DNA from: Victivallales bacterium
GTDB lineage: Bacteria; Verrucomicrobiota; Lentisphaeria; Victivallales; UBA1829
Assembly (NCBI GenBank): GCA_016285345.1
Contig: JAEEQN010000004.1
Coordinates: 1 to 64,000 of the forward strand
DNA length: 64,000 nt
Direction of reading: 5' to 3'
In this document: piece by piece, positions 45,155-54,100 of the stretch
How positions within the stretch are numbered: the first letter of the stretch is position 1
Layout: every line of letters begins with the position of its first letter
Program-made: the position numbers and the translations under genes
The notes under the pieces: model-generated
What the model was told of the DNA's origin: nothing
The model's database searches: none
The model's input: the letters and a program-made list of their open reading frames with translations, nothing else

Positions 45155-45967
45155 ATGAAATATGCGATCCTGAGCGACATCCACGCGAACCTCGAAGCGC
45201 TGGAGACCGTGCTTGCCCGCTGCCGCGAACTCGCGGTGGACTCCTATCTCTCCCTCGGCGACATCGTCGGCTACAACGCCAATCCGCACGAATGCCTGGA
45301 GATCATGCGGTCTCTGCCCGTCGCGGCGTTCGTCAAGGGCAACCACGATGAATATGCATCGAACGGCGACACCGTCATGGCGGGATTCAATCCCCATGCG
45401 AAAAGCGCGGTCCTGTGGACGCAGAACATGCTGAACGAGGAGGAACTTGCTTTCCTTGCCGGACTGCCGTACAAGATGCAGGTGCGCGGGACGCCTTTCA
45501 CCGCGGTTCACGCGTCGCTGGACAGCCCCTCGGAATGGGGTTATATCTTTGATATTCATCAGGCGATGGACAATTTCTCCTACCAGTACACGCAGCTCTG
45601 CTTCTGCGGACATTCCCACGTGCCGATCGCGTACTGCAAGAAAATGCTCGCGCGGCCCGGCGAACTTCCCGTCGACGAGCTGAAACTCTGGACGGTCAAA
45701 CCCGACGAAGAAGGCATGATGTTCCGGTCCGACGAGGCCGACGAGATCGTGCTGCCGATCCAGCCCGGATGCAAGTACCTGATCAACGTCGGCAGTGTGG
45801 GGCAGCCCCGCAACCGCGATCCGCGCGCGACGTTCGCCGTCTACGATACGGATCAGCGCACACTTACACGTTACCGTCTGCCGTACGACATCGCCGGGAC
45901 GCAGGAGAAGATCCGCGCCGCCGGTCTGCCGGAATGCCTCGCCACCCGTCTTGAACATGGCATGTGA
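45155..45967 (+). CDS. Calcineurin-like metallophosphoesterase
   Basis: The protein has 270 aa. The metal ligands are visible in order: AILSDIHANLEAL (D-x-H), SLGDIVGYNANP (GDxxGYG-like), VKGNHDEYA (GNHD), AVHASL and FCGHSHVPI (GHxH). It is the bacterial YfcE/MJ0936-like type that uses two metal ions to hydrolyse phosphodiesters or phosphomonoesters. The substrate is unknown. It lies 51 nt upstream of the glycosyltransferase 9 gene. Confidence 0.9.
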   Translation: MKYAILSDIHANLEALETVLARCRELAVDSYLSLGDIVGYNANPHECLEIMRSLPVAAFVKGNHDEYASNGDTVMAGFNPHAKSAVLWTQNMLNEEELAFLAGLPYKMQVRGTPFTAVHASLDSPSEWGYIFDIHQAMDNFSYQYTQLCFCGHSHVPIAYCKKMLARPGELPVDELKLWTVKPDEEGMMFRSDEADEIVLPIQPGCKYLINVGSVGQPRNRDPRATFAVYDTDQRTLTRYRLPYDIAGTQEKIRAAGLPECLATRLEHGM

Positions 45968-46018
45968 CCGCCGGACGGACGCCGTCCGCCGCATGGACCG
46001 GAGGAGACGCTGCGCACC

Positions 46019-47062
46019 ATGAAGCGTTATCTGATTGTGAAACCGAGCAGCCTGGGGGATATCCTGCACGCGATGCCCGCCGTTTCCGCGCTGGCGAAAG
46101 CCTGTCCGGACGTTTCCGTCGACTGGGTCGTGAAACCTGCTTTTGCCGATCTGCCGCCGTATCTCCCGTGCGTCCGCCGCGTGATCCCGTTTCGCGACGG
46201 CAGGCTCCGCAAGCCGCTCCAGTTCCTGCCGGAGTTCATACGGCTTTGCTCCGATCTGCGGCGTGACCCCTACGACGCCGTGATCGATCTGCAGGGGCTG
46301 GTCCGGAGCGCCGTCATCGGGCGTCTCACCGGTTGCGAACTCCGGTGCGGTCCGGCGACCCCGCGCGAACGCCCCGCGTCAAAGTTCTACACACGATTCC
46401 TGAAAGGCCATGAACAGCCCGGTCACGCGGTCGAGATCAACAACGCTCTGATGAAGGATTTTCTCGGGCGCGAAGATCTGGATTTCAGTTTGAACCTGCC
46501 GGTGAACGAGAAGAGTGCTGCCCGCGTCCGTGATGTCGTGGCCGCCGCGTTCGGCGGGACCGTGCCGGAACGTTTCGCGGTTGTTGCGCCGGGCGCGCGC
46601 TGGGTCACAAAAAAATGGCCTGCCGATTTCTTCTTTGCCGTGATTTCCTCGCTTGCCCGCCGCGATCCGGGACTGAAATTCCTGCTCGCAGGGACGCGCG
46701 ATGAAGCGGAGGACGTGAATGAAATCCTGGCGAAAAGCGAAGGGATGCCCGTCGCTTCGATCTGCGGCCGGACGAGCGTGGGCGAACTGCTGGAGGCGGT
46801 GCGTCTGTCGTCCCTGATGATCTGCAACGACAGCGGTCCGATGCACATCGCGGCGGCGCTCGGCGTACCCGTCGTCGCCATGTTCGGTCCGACGGATCCC
46901 GCCCTGACCGGGCCTTATTGCGAAAAAAAATCCGTGTTTATTCCGGAAATCGCTTGCAATCGCTGTTTTTTGCGCTACTGTAAAGATTCACGATGTCACG
47001 CGTCGGTCGACCCGGAAGCGGTCGCCGGGGCGTCTTACAACCTTCTTATGGAAAGGAGCTGA
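46019..47062 (+). CDS. Glycosyltransferase family 9 (heptosyltransferase-like)
   Basis: The protein has 347 aa. The N-terminal domain begins YLIVKPSSLGDILHAMPAVS, the ADP-heptose transferase signature, and YDAVIDLQGLVRS follows. The C-terminal nucleotide-sugar site reads MICNDSGPMHIAAALGVPVV and AMFGPTDP. It probably adds heptose to LPS inner core (WaaC/WaaF-like), so an outer membrane with LPS is implied. Four Cys near the C-terminus (ACNRCFLRYCKDSRC) are seen in some heptosyltransferase subfamilies. The next gene starts 3 nt after its stop. Confidence 0.9.
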   Translation: MKRYLIVKPSSLGDILHAMPAVSALAKACPDVSVDWVVKPAFADLPPYLPCVRRVIPFRDGRLRKPLQFLPEFIRLCSDLRRDPYDAVIDLQGLVRSAVIGRLTGCELRCGPATPRERPASKFYTRFLKGHEQPGHAVEINNALMKDFLGREDLDFSLNLPVNEKSAARVRDVVAAAFGGTVPERFAVVAPGARWVTKKWPADFFFAVISSLARRDPGLKFLLAGTRDEAEDVNEILAKSEGMPVASICGRTSVGELLEAVRLSSLMICNDSGPMHIAAALGVPVVAMFGPTDPALTGPYCEKKSVFIPEIACNRCFLRYCKDSRCHASVDPEAVAGASYNLLMERS

Positions 47063-47065
47063 GCC

Positions 47066-48157
47066 ATGTATTTCAGACTGCGTCATTTCCGGGCGGCGGT
47101 CCTTGTTCTGTTTTTGGTCCCTCTGTGCGTCCGCGCGCAGGTGGCGATCGTCGTCAAGCCGGTCCAGATCAACTATCTTCAATATGAATCCGTGTTCGTG
47201 CGCGTCGCGATGCGCAACCTCTCCGCGCATCCTCTGGCGTTCGGCGAGAACCTCGGCCTCAAGGGCAATCTCCAGTTCGAGATACGGCGTTCCGACCGCA
47301 ACGATCCGTCTTTCATCCGCACCCCGAAGGACGCGCCGCTGCCCGACATGACCGGCGTGATTCTGCCGCCCGGCGGCGAGAAATCCTACATGTTCAACCT
47401 CAGCAAGCACTACGATCTGCGTTCCACCGGACGATATACCGTCAAGGCCGTGCTGCGCCATCCCCAGATGCCGACCCCGTACCAGTCCAAGGAAGCGCAT
47501 TTCAACATCGTGCGCGGCAGCGTGATCTGGTCGCGCACGGTGGGCCTGCCGCTGCTCGACGACAGCCCGGAGGAGGCCACGGTCAACGAGGACGGCACGA
47601 AGGAGGAAAAGCACCGCATGATCAAGACGCGCGAATACCGCATCCTGAGCTATTTCACCGGCAAGTCCAACATCTACTGCCTCACGCTTGAGGACAAGGA
47701 CAACCTCTACATGCTCCGGCACATCGGCTACGACCTGGGGCCCGATCTCCGTCCGAAATGCGAGATCGACTTCCTCTCCCGCCTCAGCGTCCTGCTGCCC
47801 GCCAGCACGAAAGTGTACGCCTACTACCAGTACAATACCGACGGCAACCTCGAAAACCGCCAGATCCTGATGAAGACCGACCGTCCGCCCCGCCTTGTGC
47901 TCGACAAGGACACCGGCATCGTGAAGGTCGTCGGCGGCCGCGAGGCGCGCAAGGACGTCGACTACGAGGAGATACAGGACATTCAGTTCCTGGAGGATAT
48001 GCGCGATCCGAAAAAATCGTCCATTCTGGATGAGCCGCTTGACCGCGACGGGGACCTCATCCGCGGCCCGGAATCCCTCAATGCGAAGGACGCGGCGGAA
48101 AAGGCCTCGGAGAAAAACAAGGATCAGAACCAGAAATCCCTGCTCGAAGGTTTCTGA
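47066..48157 (+). CDS. Secreted protein of unknown function
   Basis: The protein has 363 aa. A signal peptide (basic start, AAVLVLFLVPLC core, cleavage near VRAQ) directs export. Residues 25-165 look like an Ig or BACON-type beta sandwich (VFVRVAMRNLSAHPLAFGEN; GRYTVKAVLRHP). The middle (about 195-270) is mixed alpha/beta, and the C-terminus is a charged low-complexity tail rich in Lys/Glu/Asp. No catalytic signature is recognised. AAAGGAG precedes the ATG. Operon position after the glycosyltransferase suggests an envelope role, which is inference. Confidence 0.8.
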   Translation: MYFRLRHFRAAVLVLFLVPLCVRAQVAIVVKPVQINYLQYESVFVRVAMRNLSAHPLAFGENLGLKGNLQFEIRRSDRNDPSFIRTPKDAPLPDMTGVILPPGGEKSYMFNLSKHYDLRSTGRYTVKAVLRHPQMPTPYQSKEAHFNIVRGSVIWSRTVGLPLLDDSPEEATVNEDGTKEEKHRMIKTREYRILSYFTGKSNIYCLTLEDKDNLYMLRHIGYDLGPDLRPKCEIDFLSRLSVLLPASTKVYAYYQYNTDGNLENRQILMKTDRPPRLVLDKDTGIVKVVGGREARKDVDYEEIQDIQFLEDMRDPKKSSILDEPLDRDGDLIRGPESLNAKDAAEKASEKNKDQNQKSLLEGF

Positions 48158-48183
48158 GCGACTTCCGCTTCAACTGTTCGTAT

Positions 48184-48215
48184 GCGGCATAGGTTTCTGC
48201 CTGTGCCGCTTTTTC
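48184..48215 (+). terminator. Terminator of the metallophosphatase operon
   Basis: The 10-bp stem GCGGCATAGG (48184-48193) with CCTGTGCCGC (48200-48209) is followed by TTTTTC. Confidence 0.88.
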
Positions 48216-48364
48216 TTGCCTCCGAGTGATTTTGTTCAAAGAAAATATGCATTCGTGCAAAAAGTATATGGGAAAACGCCCGGAACGTGCTATTGTATGT
48301 TCATCAGAAAACCGTATTCTCAAAATCATGCTCCGGCATACGGGGCGAACAACAGGAGAAAACC

Positions 48365-50041
48365 ATGAGTCCGAGCAAGAAAAACGCCGCTAAGAAGACT
48401 GTTGCGAAGAAGTCCGAAGCGAAAAAGACTGTCGCCGCGAAGAAGTCCGCGCCGAAGAAAGCCGCCGCGAAAAAGGCTGTTCCCGAAGTCTATCCGGGCG
48501 AGACCGCGCCGGAACGCCTCATCAAGGCCGACTTCAAGGCTGTGAAGGGCGAGAGGTCCGATGTCTGGCGCGACTGCGTCGGGGCGGGGCGCATCGGCGA
48601 AGGCCTGCGCGATACATGGCGCAAGCAGCTCGCGAAATGCAAGAAGGAACTCGGATTCCGGTATCTGCGCGCGCACGGTCTCTTCCACGACGAGATGCGC
48701 GTGTACAGCGAGGACAAGGCGGGCAATCCGGTGTACAACTTCATGTACATCGACGATGTATTCGATTTCCTGCTCTCCATCGGCGTCAAGCCGTTCGTCG
48801 AGCTCAGCTTCATGCCCGAAAAGCTCGCCTCCGGCAAGACCACGATCTTCTGGTGGAAGGCCAACGTGACTCCGCCGAAGAAGCACGAACGCTGGGCCGA
48901 CCTCATCCGCGCGACCGTTCAGCACTGGACCGAGCGCTACGGCGAGGACGAGGTGAAGACGTGGCGGTTCGAGGTGTGGAACGAGCCGGATCTGGACGTC
49001 TTCTGGGATCCCGGCAAGAAGACCACCATGCTCGACGCCTACCTCGAACTCTACAAGTACACGGCGCGCGCGGTCAAGTCCGTGAACAAGGCGTATCCGG
49101 TCGGCGGTCCCTCCGGCGCCGGGCTCGACTTCATCGCTCCGCTCGTGAAATACTGCCGCAGGAACCGTCTGCCGCTGGATTTCATCTCGTTCCACCAGTA
49201 CGGATTCGACCCCGAAAACCCGGCCCTGCCGAAGATCGACCGGTTCGGCGGCAACTACATCTACCTCATGAAGAACCTCCGGCACGTGGCCGACTGTTTC
49301 AACAGGAAGCTGGAGGACATCCGCAAGAACCTCCGTTGCGACGTTCCTGTTTACATCACCGAGTGGCACGCGTCGCCGTCTCCGGTCGACCCGGTGCACG
49401 ATTCGTATTTCGCCGCGCCGTTCATCCTGGAACAGCTCCGCAACACGGAAAAGATGGCGTGCATGAGCTTGTGGACGTTCACGGACATCTTCGAGGAATG
49501 CGGACCCGCGCCGCGTCCGTTCCACGGCGGATTCGGCCTCATCACGTTCCAGAGCATCCCGAAGGCAGCCTACCGCGCGTATCAGTGCCTGGCGGCGCTC
49601 GGCCCGACGGAACTCGTCTCCAGCGACGCGTCGTCGTACGTCTGCAAGGACGCGAACGGCGGCGTGCAGGCGCTCTTCTGGGACCTCAGCCATCCCACGC
49701 AGGGCGGCAGGATCAGCAACCAGGACACCTTCTTCGATCCGCATCCGGCGAAAGATAAAGGCCATGCGCTGTTCAGCATCACCGGGCTCAAGGCCGGCGA
49801 ATACGACCTGCGCGTGACCCGGATCGGCTACCGCGCGGGCGACGCGTATTCCGCGTGGCTGGAGGAGGACGGCGCGAAGACGGACATCAGCCGGGAGGAG
49901 ATCGCACGCCTGACGCGCGTTTCCCAGCTCCGCCCGATGTACCGTGCGCAGGTCACGGTCATGAAGGGCGAGGAGTTCCAGCTCGGCCTGGACATGAAAC
50001 AGAACGACGTTTATTTCGTGGAGCTGATCCCGCTGAAATAA
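48365..50041 (+). CDS. GH39-like beta-xylosidase/glycosidase with Lys/Ala-rich N-terminal tail
   Basis: The protein has 558 aa from the ATG at 48365 (CAGGAG upstream). Residues 1-40 are an AAKK/VAKK repeat tail like histone H1 or bacterial Hc1-type proteins, with no signal peptide. The catalytic barrel (60-400) carries FEVWNEPDL with acid/base Glu207 and VYITEWHASPS with nucleophile Glu333, the GH39 pattern. GFRYLRAHGLFHDEM and FISFHQYG also match. A C-terminal beta domain follows. GH39 enzymes act on xylosides or iduronides, and the substrate here is unknown. The basic tail on a cytoplasmic-looking glycosidase is odd. Confidence 0.85.
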   Translation: MSPSKKNAAKKTVAKKSEAKKTVAAKKSAPKKAAAKKAVPEVYPGETAPERLIKADFKAVKGERSDVWRDCVGAGRIGEGLRDTWRKQLAKCKKELGFRYLRAHGLFHDEMRVYSEDKAGNPVYNFMYIDDVFDFLLSIGVKPFVELSFMPEKLASGKTTIFWWKANVTPPKKHERWADLIRATVQHWTERYGEDEVKTWRFEVWNEPDLDVFWDPGKKTTMLDAYLELYKYTARAVKSVNKAYPVGGPSGAGLDFIAPLVKYCRRNRLPLDFISFHQYGFDPENPALPKIDRFGGNYIYLMKNLRHVADCFNRKLEDIRKNLRCDVPVYITEWHASPSPVDPVHDSYFAAPFILEQLRNTEKMACMSLWTFTDIFEECGPAPRPFHGGFGLITFQSIPKAAYRAYQCLAALGPTELVSSDASSYVCKDANGGVQALFWDLSHPTQGGRISNQDTFFDPHPAKDKGHALFSITGLKAGEYDLRVTRIGYRAGDAYSAWLEEDGAKTDISREEIARLTRVSQLRPMYRAQVTVMKGEEFQLGLDMKQNDVYFVELIPLK

Positions 50042-50067
50042 GGAGGACAAGTCCTCCACTGAGGCAG

Positions 50068-50098
50068 TGCCGGGCTTCGCTCCGGCACGAGACTTTTC
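50068..50098 (+). terminator. Terminator of the GH39-like gene
   Basis: GTGCCGG pairs with CCGGCAC and is followed by GAGACTTTT. A short GGAGGAC/GTCCTCC hairpin precedes it at 50043-50058. Confidence 0.6.
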
Positions 50099-50106
50099 CA
50101 AAAATG

Positions 50107-50152
50107 AATCCCGTGCCGTTTGTCGCGGTACGGGATTCTTTCTTTCTGTTTT
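50107..50152. terminator. Bidirectional terminator between convergent genes
   Basis: The 12-bp stem AATCCCGTGCCG (50107-50118) with CGGTACGGGATT (50126-50137) is followed on the plus strand by a T-rich tract. On the minus strand it serves the thioredoxin-fold gene. Confidence 0.75.
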
Positions 50153-50165
50153 TTGATGGAGAAGA

Positions 50166-51002
50166 TTATTCCTCAGCGGAAGCCTGCGGCTTTGCGTCCT
50201 TTTTCTCCGCCTCGGCCTCTTCGATGGCCTCTTTTGCCTCCTCAATGATTTCCTTCGCCTCCTCGGCTTCCCTGGCTTCTTCCTTGGCTTCTTCGGCCTG
50301 ATACGCCTTCAGCCATTCCTGGAAATCGCCCTCGGGATTGAGCGGGATGCGGAGAACGCCGTTTTCATCGGGGATATTGGTATCGGCGTCCTGCGCCTTT
50401 TCAACAGGCTTTTTGTCCGGTTTCTGCGCCGGTTTCTTCGCGGGCTTCTTCGCCTCGGCTTTCTTTTCGCCGGATTTTGCCTCGGCTTTCTTCGGTTCGA
50501 GTACCGGCGGCGTGTATTTCTTCACGAAGCCGTCGAGGTATTCGGCGTAGCGTTTCGGCGGGTCGAAGTCCATGATCTCGTTGATCTTCCGGCGATGCTT
50601 CTCCGCGCTGCCGTCCGCCTTGTGAAAATCAATGTAGATATCCCCGTTCGCATCCAGCAGCAGGGCGGTCGGCAGAATGGTGATGCCGAACTGCGTGCGG
50701 AGCTGCCTGTTCTGCTGGGAGATGTTCTTTGGCTGAAGATGGGACGCGTTCGGGAAGTCGATTTTCAGGAGCACGAGCTTTTTGTCGGCGTAGTCCTGAA
50801 ATTTTCTCTGGCTGAAAATGGTCCGTTCGAGGCTGCGGTCGGCGGCGGCGTCCGAATTTGTGAACAGGATATAGATCGGGCGCTTTGTTTTCAGCGATTC
50901 GGCTTTGGCTTTTTCAAAATCGGTGAACCACTCGCCCGCGGAGAGAGCGGGGACGAGCACGGCTGTTGTCAGGAAACAGCAAAGGGCGAAAAAGAATTTC
51001 AT
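50166..51002 (-). CDS. Secreted thioredoxin-fold protein without active-site cysteines
   Basis: The protein has 278 aa. Signal peptide FFALCCFLTTAVLVPALSAG. Residues 24-155 have a thioredoxin_7-like fold (KRPIYILFTNSDAAADRSLE; LVLLKIDFPNA; FGITILPTALLLDANGD with the cis-Pro loop). The CxxC position reads NSDAAADRS, so it cannot be a normal disulfide oxidoreductase. From 165 on there is a Lys/Ala/Pro-rich linker, then an Asp/Glu segment and a Glu/Ala helix. It may be a periplasmic scaffold or chaperone-like protein, with function inferred only from the fold. Confidence 0.83.
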   Translation of the reverse strand: MKFFFALCCFLTTAVLVPALSAGEWFTDFEKAKAESLKTKRPIYILFTNSDAAADRSLERTIFSQRKFQDYADKKLVLLKIDFPNASHLQPKNISQQNRQLRTQFGITILPTALLLDANGDIYIDFHKADGSAEKHRRKINEIMDFDPPKRYAEYLDGFVKKYTPPVLEPKKAEAKSGEKKAEAKKPAKKPAQKPDKKPVEKAQDADTNIPDENGVLRIPLNPEGDFQEWLKAYQAEEAKEEAREAEEAKEIIEEAKEAIEEAEAEKKDAKPQASAEE

Positions 51003-51048
51003 GGCATCACTCCTTTCTGTTGAGGTTTGTTTGTCGGATTTCCTTCAT

Positions 51049-51076
51049 ACTATACCACAAAAACGCGGAAAGTCAA
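51049..51076 (-). promoter_or_regulatory. Promoter of the thioredoxin-fold gene
   Basis: On the minus strand there is TTGACT (51071-51076), 16 nt and TATAGT (51049-51054). Confidence 0.65.
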
Positions 51077-51104
51077 GCCGGAAGGGCGGTATGTTCCCTC
51101 CGGT

Positions 51105-54100
51105 TCAGCTCAAAACTTTCATGAGCGAATCCTGGGTGACGGGTTTCATGACGATGCCGTCGAACATGCTCATGTCGAAGTTCGAGGAGTTCTCCGTATC
51201 GGCGGTGACGGCATAGATCGTGATGCCGGCTAAGTCCGGGTTTGCGCGGACGGCCGAAGCGAGCTCCATGCCGTTCATTTCCGGCATCCAGAGGTCGAAC
51301 AGGGCGATGTCGGGCTTCGTGGTCTTCATCAGCTCGAGCGCTTTTGCGCCGGACGGCGCGGAGATCGGGTCGAATCCCATCTTGCGGAGCATGGCGCAGA
51401 GGACTTTCACGTTGAGCGGGACGTCGTCGACGACGAGTATCTTCTTCGTGAGGTCGAGCTTGCCTCCGCTTGTCTGTTCATCCTGCCTGAGTTCGGCGTC
51501 TGCGCAGATCCCGATTTCCGGGAGCAGGATGGTGAACACGCTGCCCTTGCCGGGCGTGCTTTCGACCGTGAGGGAGCCCTTCATGCAGTCGACAAGGCGT
51601 TTCGCGATGGAGAGTCCGAGTCCGGTTCCGTTTTCCGTGCGGATGCCGCGGTAGGACGACTTGTCCTGCACGAACGGCTCGAATATCTTGTTGAGGGATT
51701 CCTTCGAGATGCCGCATCCGGTGTCGGCGACGCGGATGGTGATGGCTCCGTGTTTTTCATTGAGTTTGAAGAAAGCGAGCGAGACGGTGACGGAGCCCTG
51801 TTTCGTGAACTTGACGGCGTTGCCGATGATGTTCAGGAGGACCTGGCGGAGGCGGCGTTCGTCCAGGTTGAGGACGGGGAGATCGTCCGGGACGGTCGTG
51901 ATGAGGTCGATCCCCTGGGATTGCGCCTTGGCCGTGAAGACGGCTTTCAGCTCGAACATGAGTTCGCGCAGGTTGGTCGGCTCCGGCTGGATGATCATCT
52001 GGTCTGCGTCGAGTTTGGAGAGGTCGAGGATGTCGTTGATGAGGGAGAGCAGGGCGTTGCCTGCGTAATGGATGCTGCGGAGGTATTCGCTCGCCTCGTT
52101 GCGCGGGAGGGATTCGTCCTGGAGCAGCTGGCTGAAGCCGAGGATGGCGTTAAGCGGCGTGCGGATCTCGTGGCTCATGGTGGCGAGGAAGAGGCTCTTC
52201 GCCTTTGCCGCGGATTCGGCGGCCTTGATCGCGTTGTGCAGCTCCGTGACGTCGCTGCTGCAGCCGAAGATGAGCAGGCGTCCGGATGTGTCCCTGAACG
52301 CGACGTGGGAGATCTGCGCTACGCCGAAGCCGTCGTGCGTGGGCACGTCGACGAGGTGCGTGCAGACTTCGCCGATTCGTTTGGCGGCTTCGTCGTCCAT
52401 GTCCTGGAATGACTTTGCGAGCTCCGGCTCGAAAAGGCCGGCGTAGTTCGTGCCGATGATCTTTTCCTCGGTCGTGTTGAGCTGGTAGCAGTATTTCTGG
52501 TTCGCCATGAGAAGGCGGTAGCCGTCGTCGTAATCGCGCACGGTGACGGTGTTGGGCATGATGCTGAAGAGGGTCTTCAGGAAGAGCATTGCGTTCGCCG
52601 CCTCGGTTTCCAGGTCGCGGACTTTCGTGATGTCCTGGATCATGAAGAAGAACCGCTGGTTTTTCCGGCGGGCGGATTTGTCCTTGACGGCGGTGATGCG
52701 GAAATGGCGGCGCTTGCCGAAGAAGTCGCTGCGGAAGGTGCATTCGAGCATGTCGGACTTGCCGTGGAAAAGCGCGCGCCGCTGCGTGAGGTAGTCCTGA
52801 AGGTCATCCGCGAGAATCCAGTCCTCGGCCTGAACTCGTTTCCCGTTTTCGAAGGGCCAGATGGCGTCGGAGGGCGACGGCGCGTCGAACGTGTCGGTTT
52901 CCGGCGTATAGTAGAAATAGCCGAGGCTGGCGAGGGAGGTCGCGGTCTGGAGCGCGTGCGTCTTGCGGTCGAGTTCCTCGCGGCGTTCGTATTCCTCCGT
53001 GATGTCGCGGAAGACGACGATCGCGCCGAGGAGGGCGTTTTTCGCGCCGCGGATGGGGGAGGTCGAGGTGGAAATGCGGCGCTTCGTCCCGTCCTTGGCG
53101 GTGATCGTGAGGCTGTCGCTGTTCGTGACGATGCGGTTTTCGCGGATGGCGGTCTCGACGGGAGAAAGCGTGGCGGAACCGTCGGGCGACGCGATGTTGA
53201 AGATTTCCTGGATGGTCTTGCCTTCGGCTTCCGACTGCGCGTAGCCGGTCATTTTTTCGGCGGAGTGGTTCACCATCGTGACGAATCCGAGACGGTCGGT
53301 GACGATGACGCCGTCGCCGATGGCGCGGAGCGTGAGCTGGAGTCTGGTCGCGAGGTTGAACGACTTCTCGCGGAGTTCGGCCATCTCGGTGGTGTCCTGC
53401 GCCACGACCAGAACGGCTTCATGCTTGAAGATCCGTTTGTCGAGCTTGGTCAGCGTGACCGTGTAGTTCCTGTCCCCGTGCTTGCGGTTGACGGTCATGG
53501 TCTTGCCGGAGATCGCCGTTTCCGCCATCTCGACGCGGATCGTGTTGGTCAGTGCCGTGCGGAGGTCGTCGAGGTTCTGCGAGGCGTCCGGGTCGTTGAA
53601 CGGCACGTGGGCGTAGAGGACCTCGCCGGAGGTGGAGTAGGCCGCGACGAGGAGCGGCATGTGGCCGTGGATCGCGAGGAAGCGGCTGGTCATGTGACGG
53701 TATTTCAGGAAATAGATGAGTCCGCCGAGGACGAACGCGAGGAGGACGGTGAAGAGGATCGCGAGCGTGGTGAGGAGTTCCTGGTTGCGCTCCGTCCAGG
53801 ACTGCGGCCTGTTGACCCATTCTGCGTCGGCGGGGATGGCTTCCTTGTCGTATTCCCAGTAGTTGATGCGCTTGTAGTTGATGACGCAGGTTTCGTCGAC
53901 GACGGCCGGCGCGATCTTCGCGGCGGGCGACGAGCCTCTGGCGTTCGCGAGCTGTCCGGTGAGGGCGGCGGTCTTCTTGCCGACTTCCTCGATGGAGGAC
54001 ATGTAGCCGCCGATCGCGAAGTCCAGCAGGACGCGCCGCCGCCCGATGATCGGGAGGTCGTCGCGCACCTGCATGAGCTGGTACCAGATGGTCGAACGGC

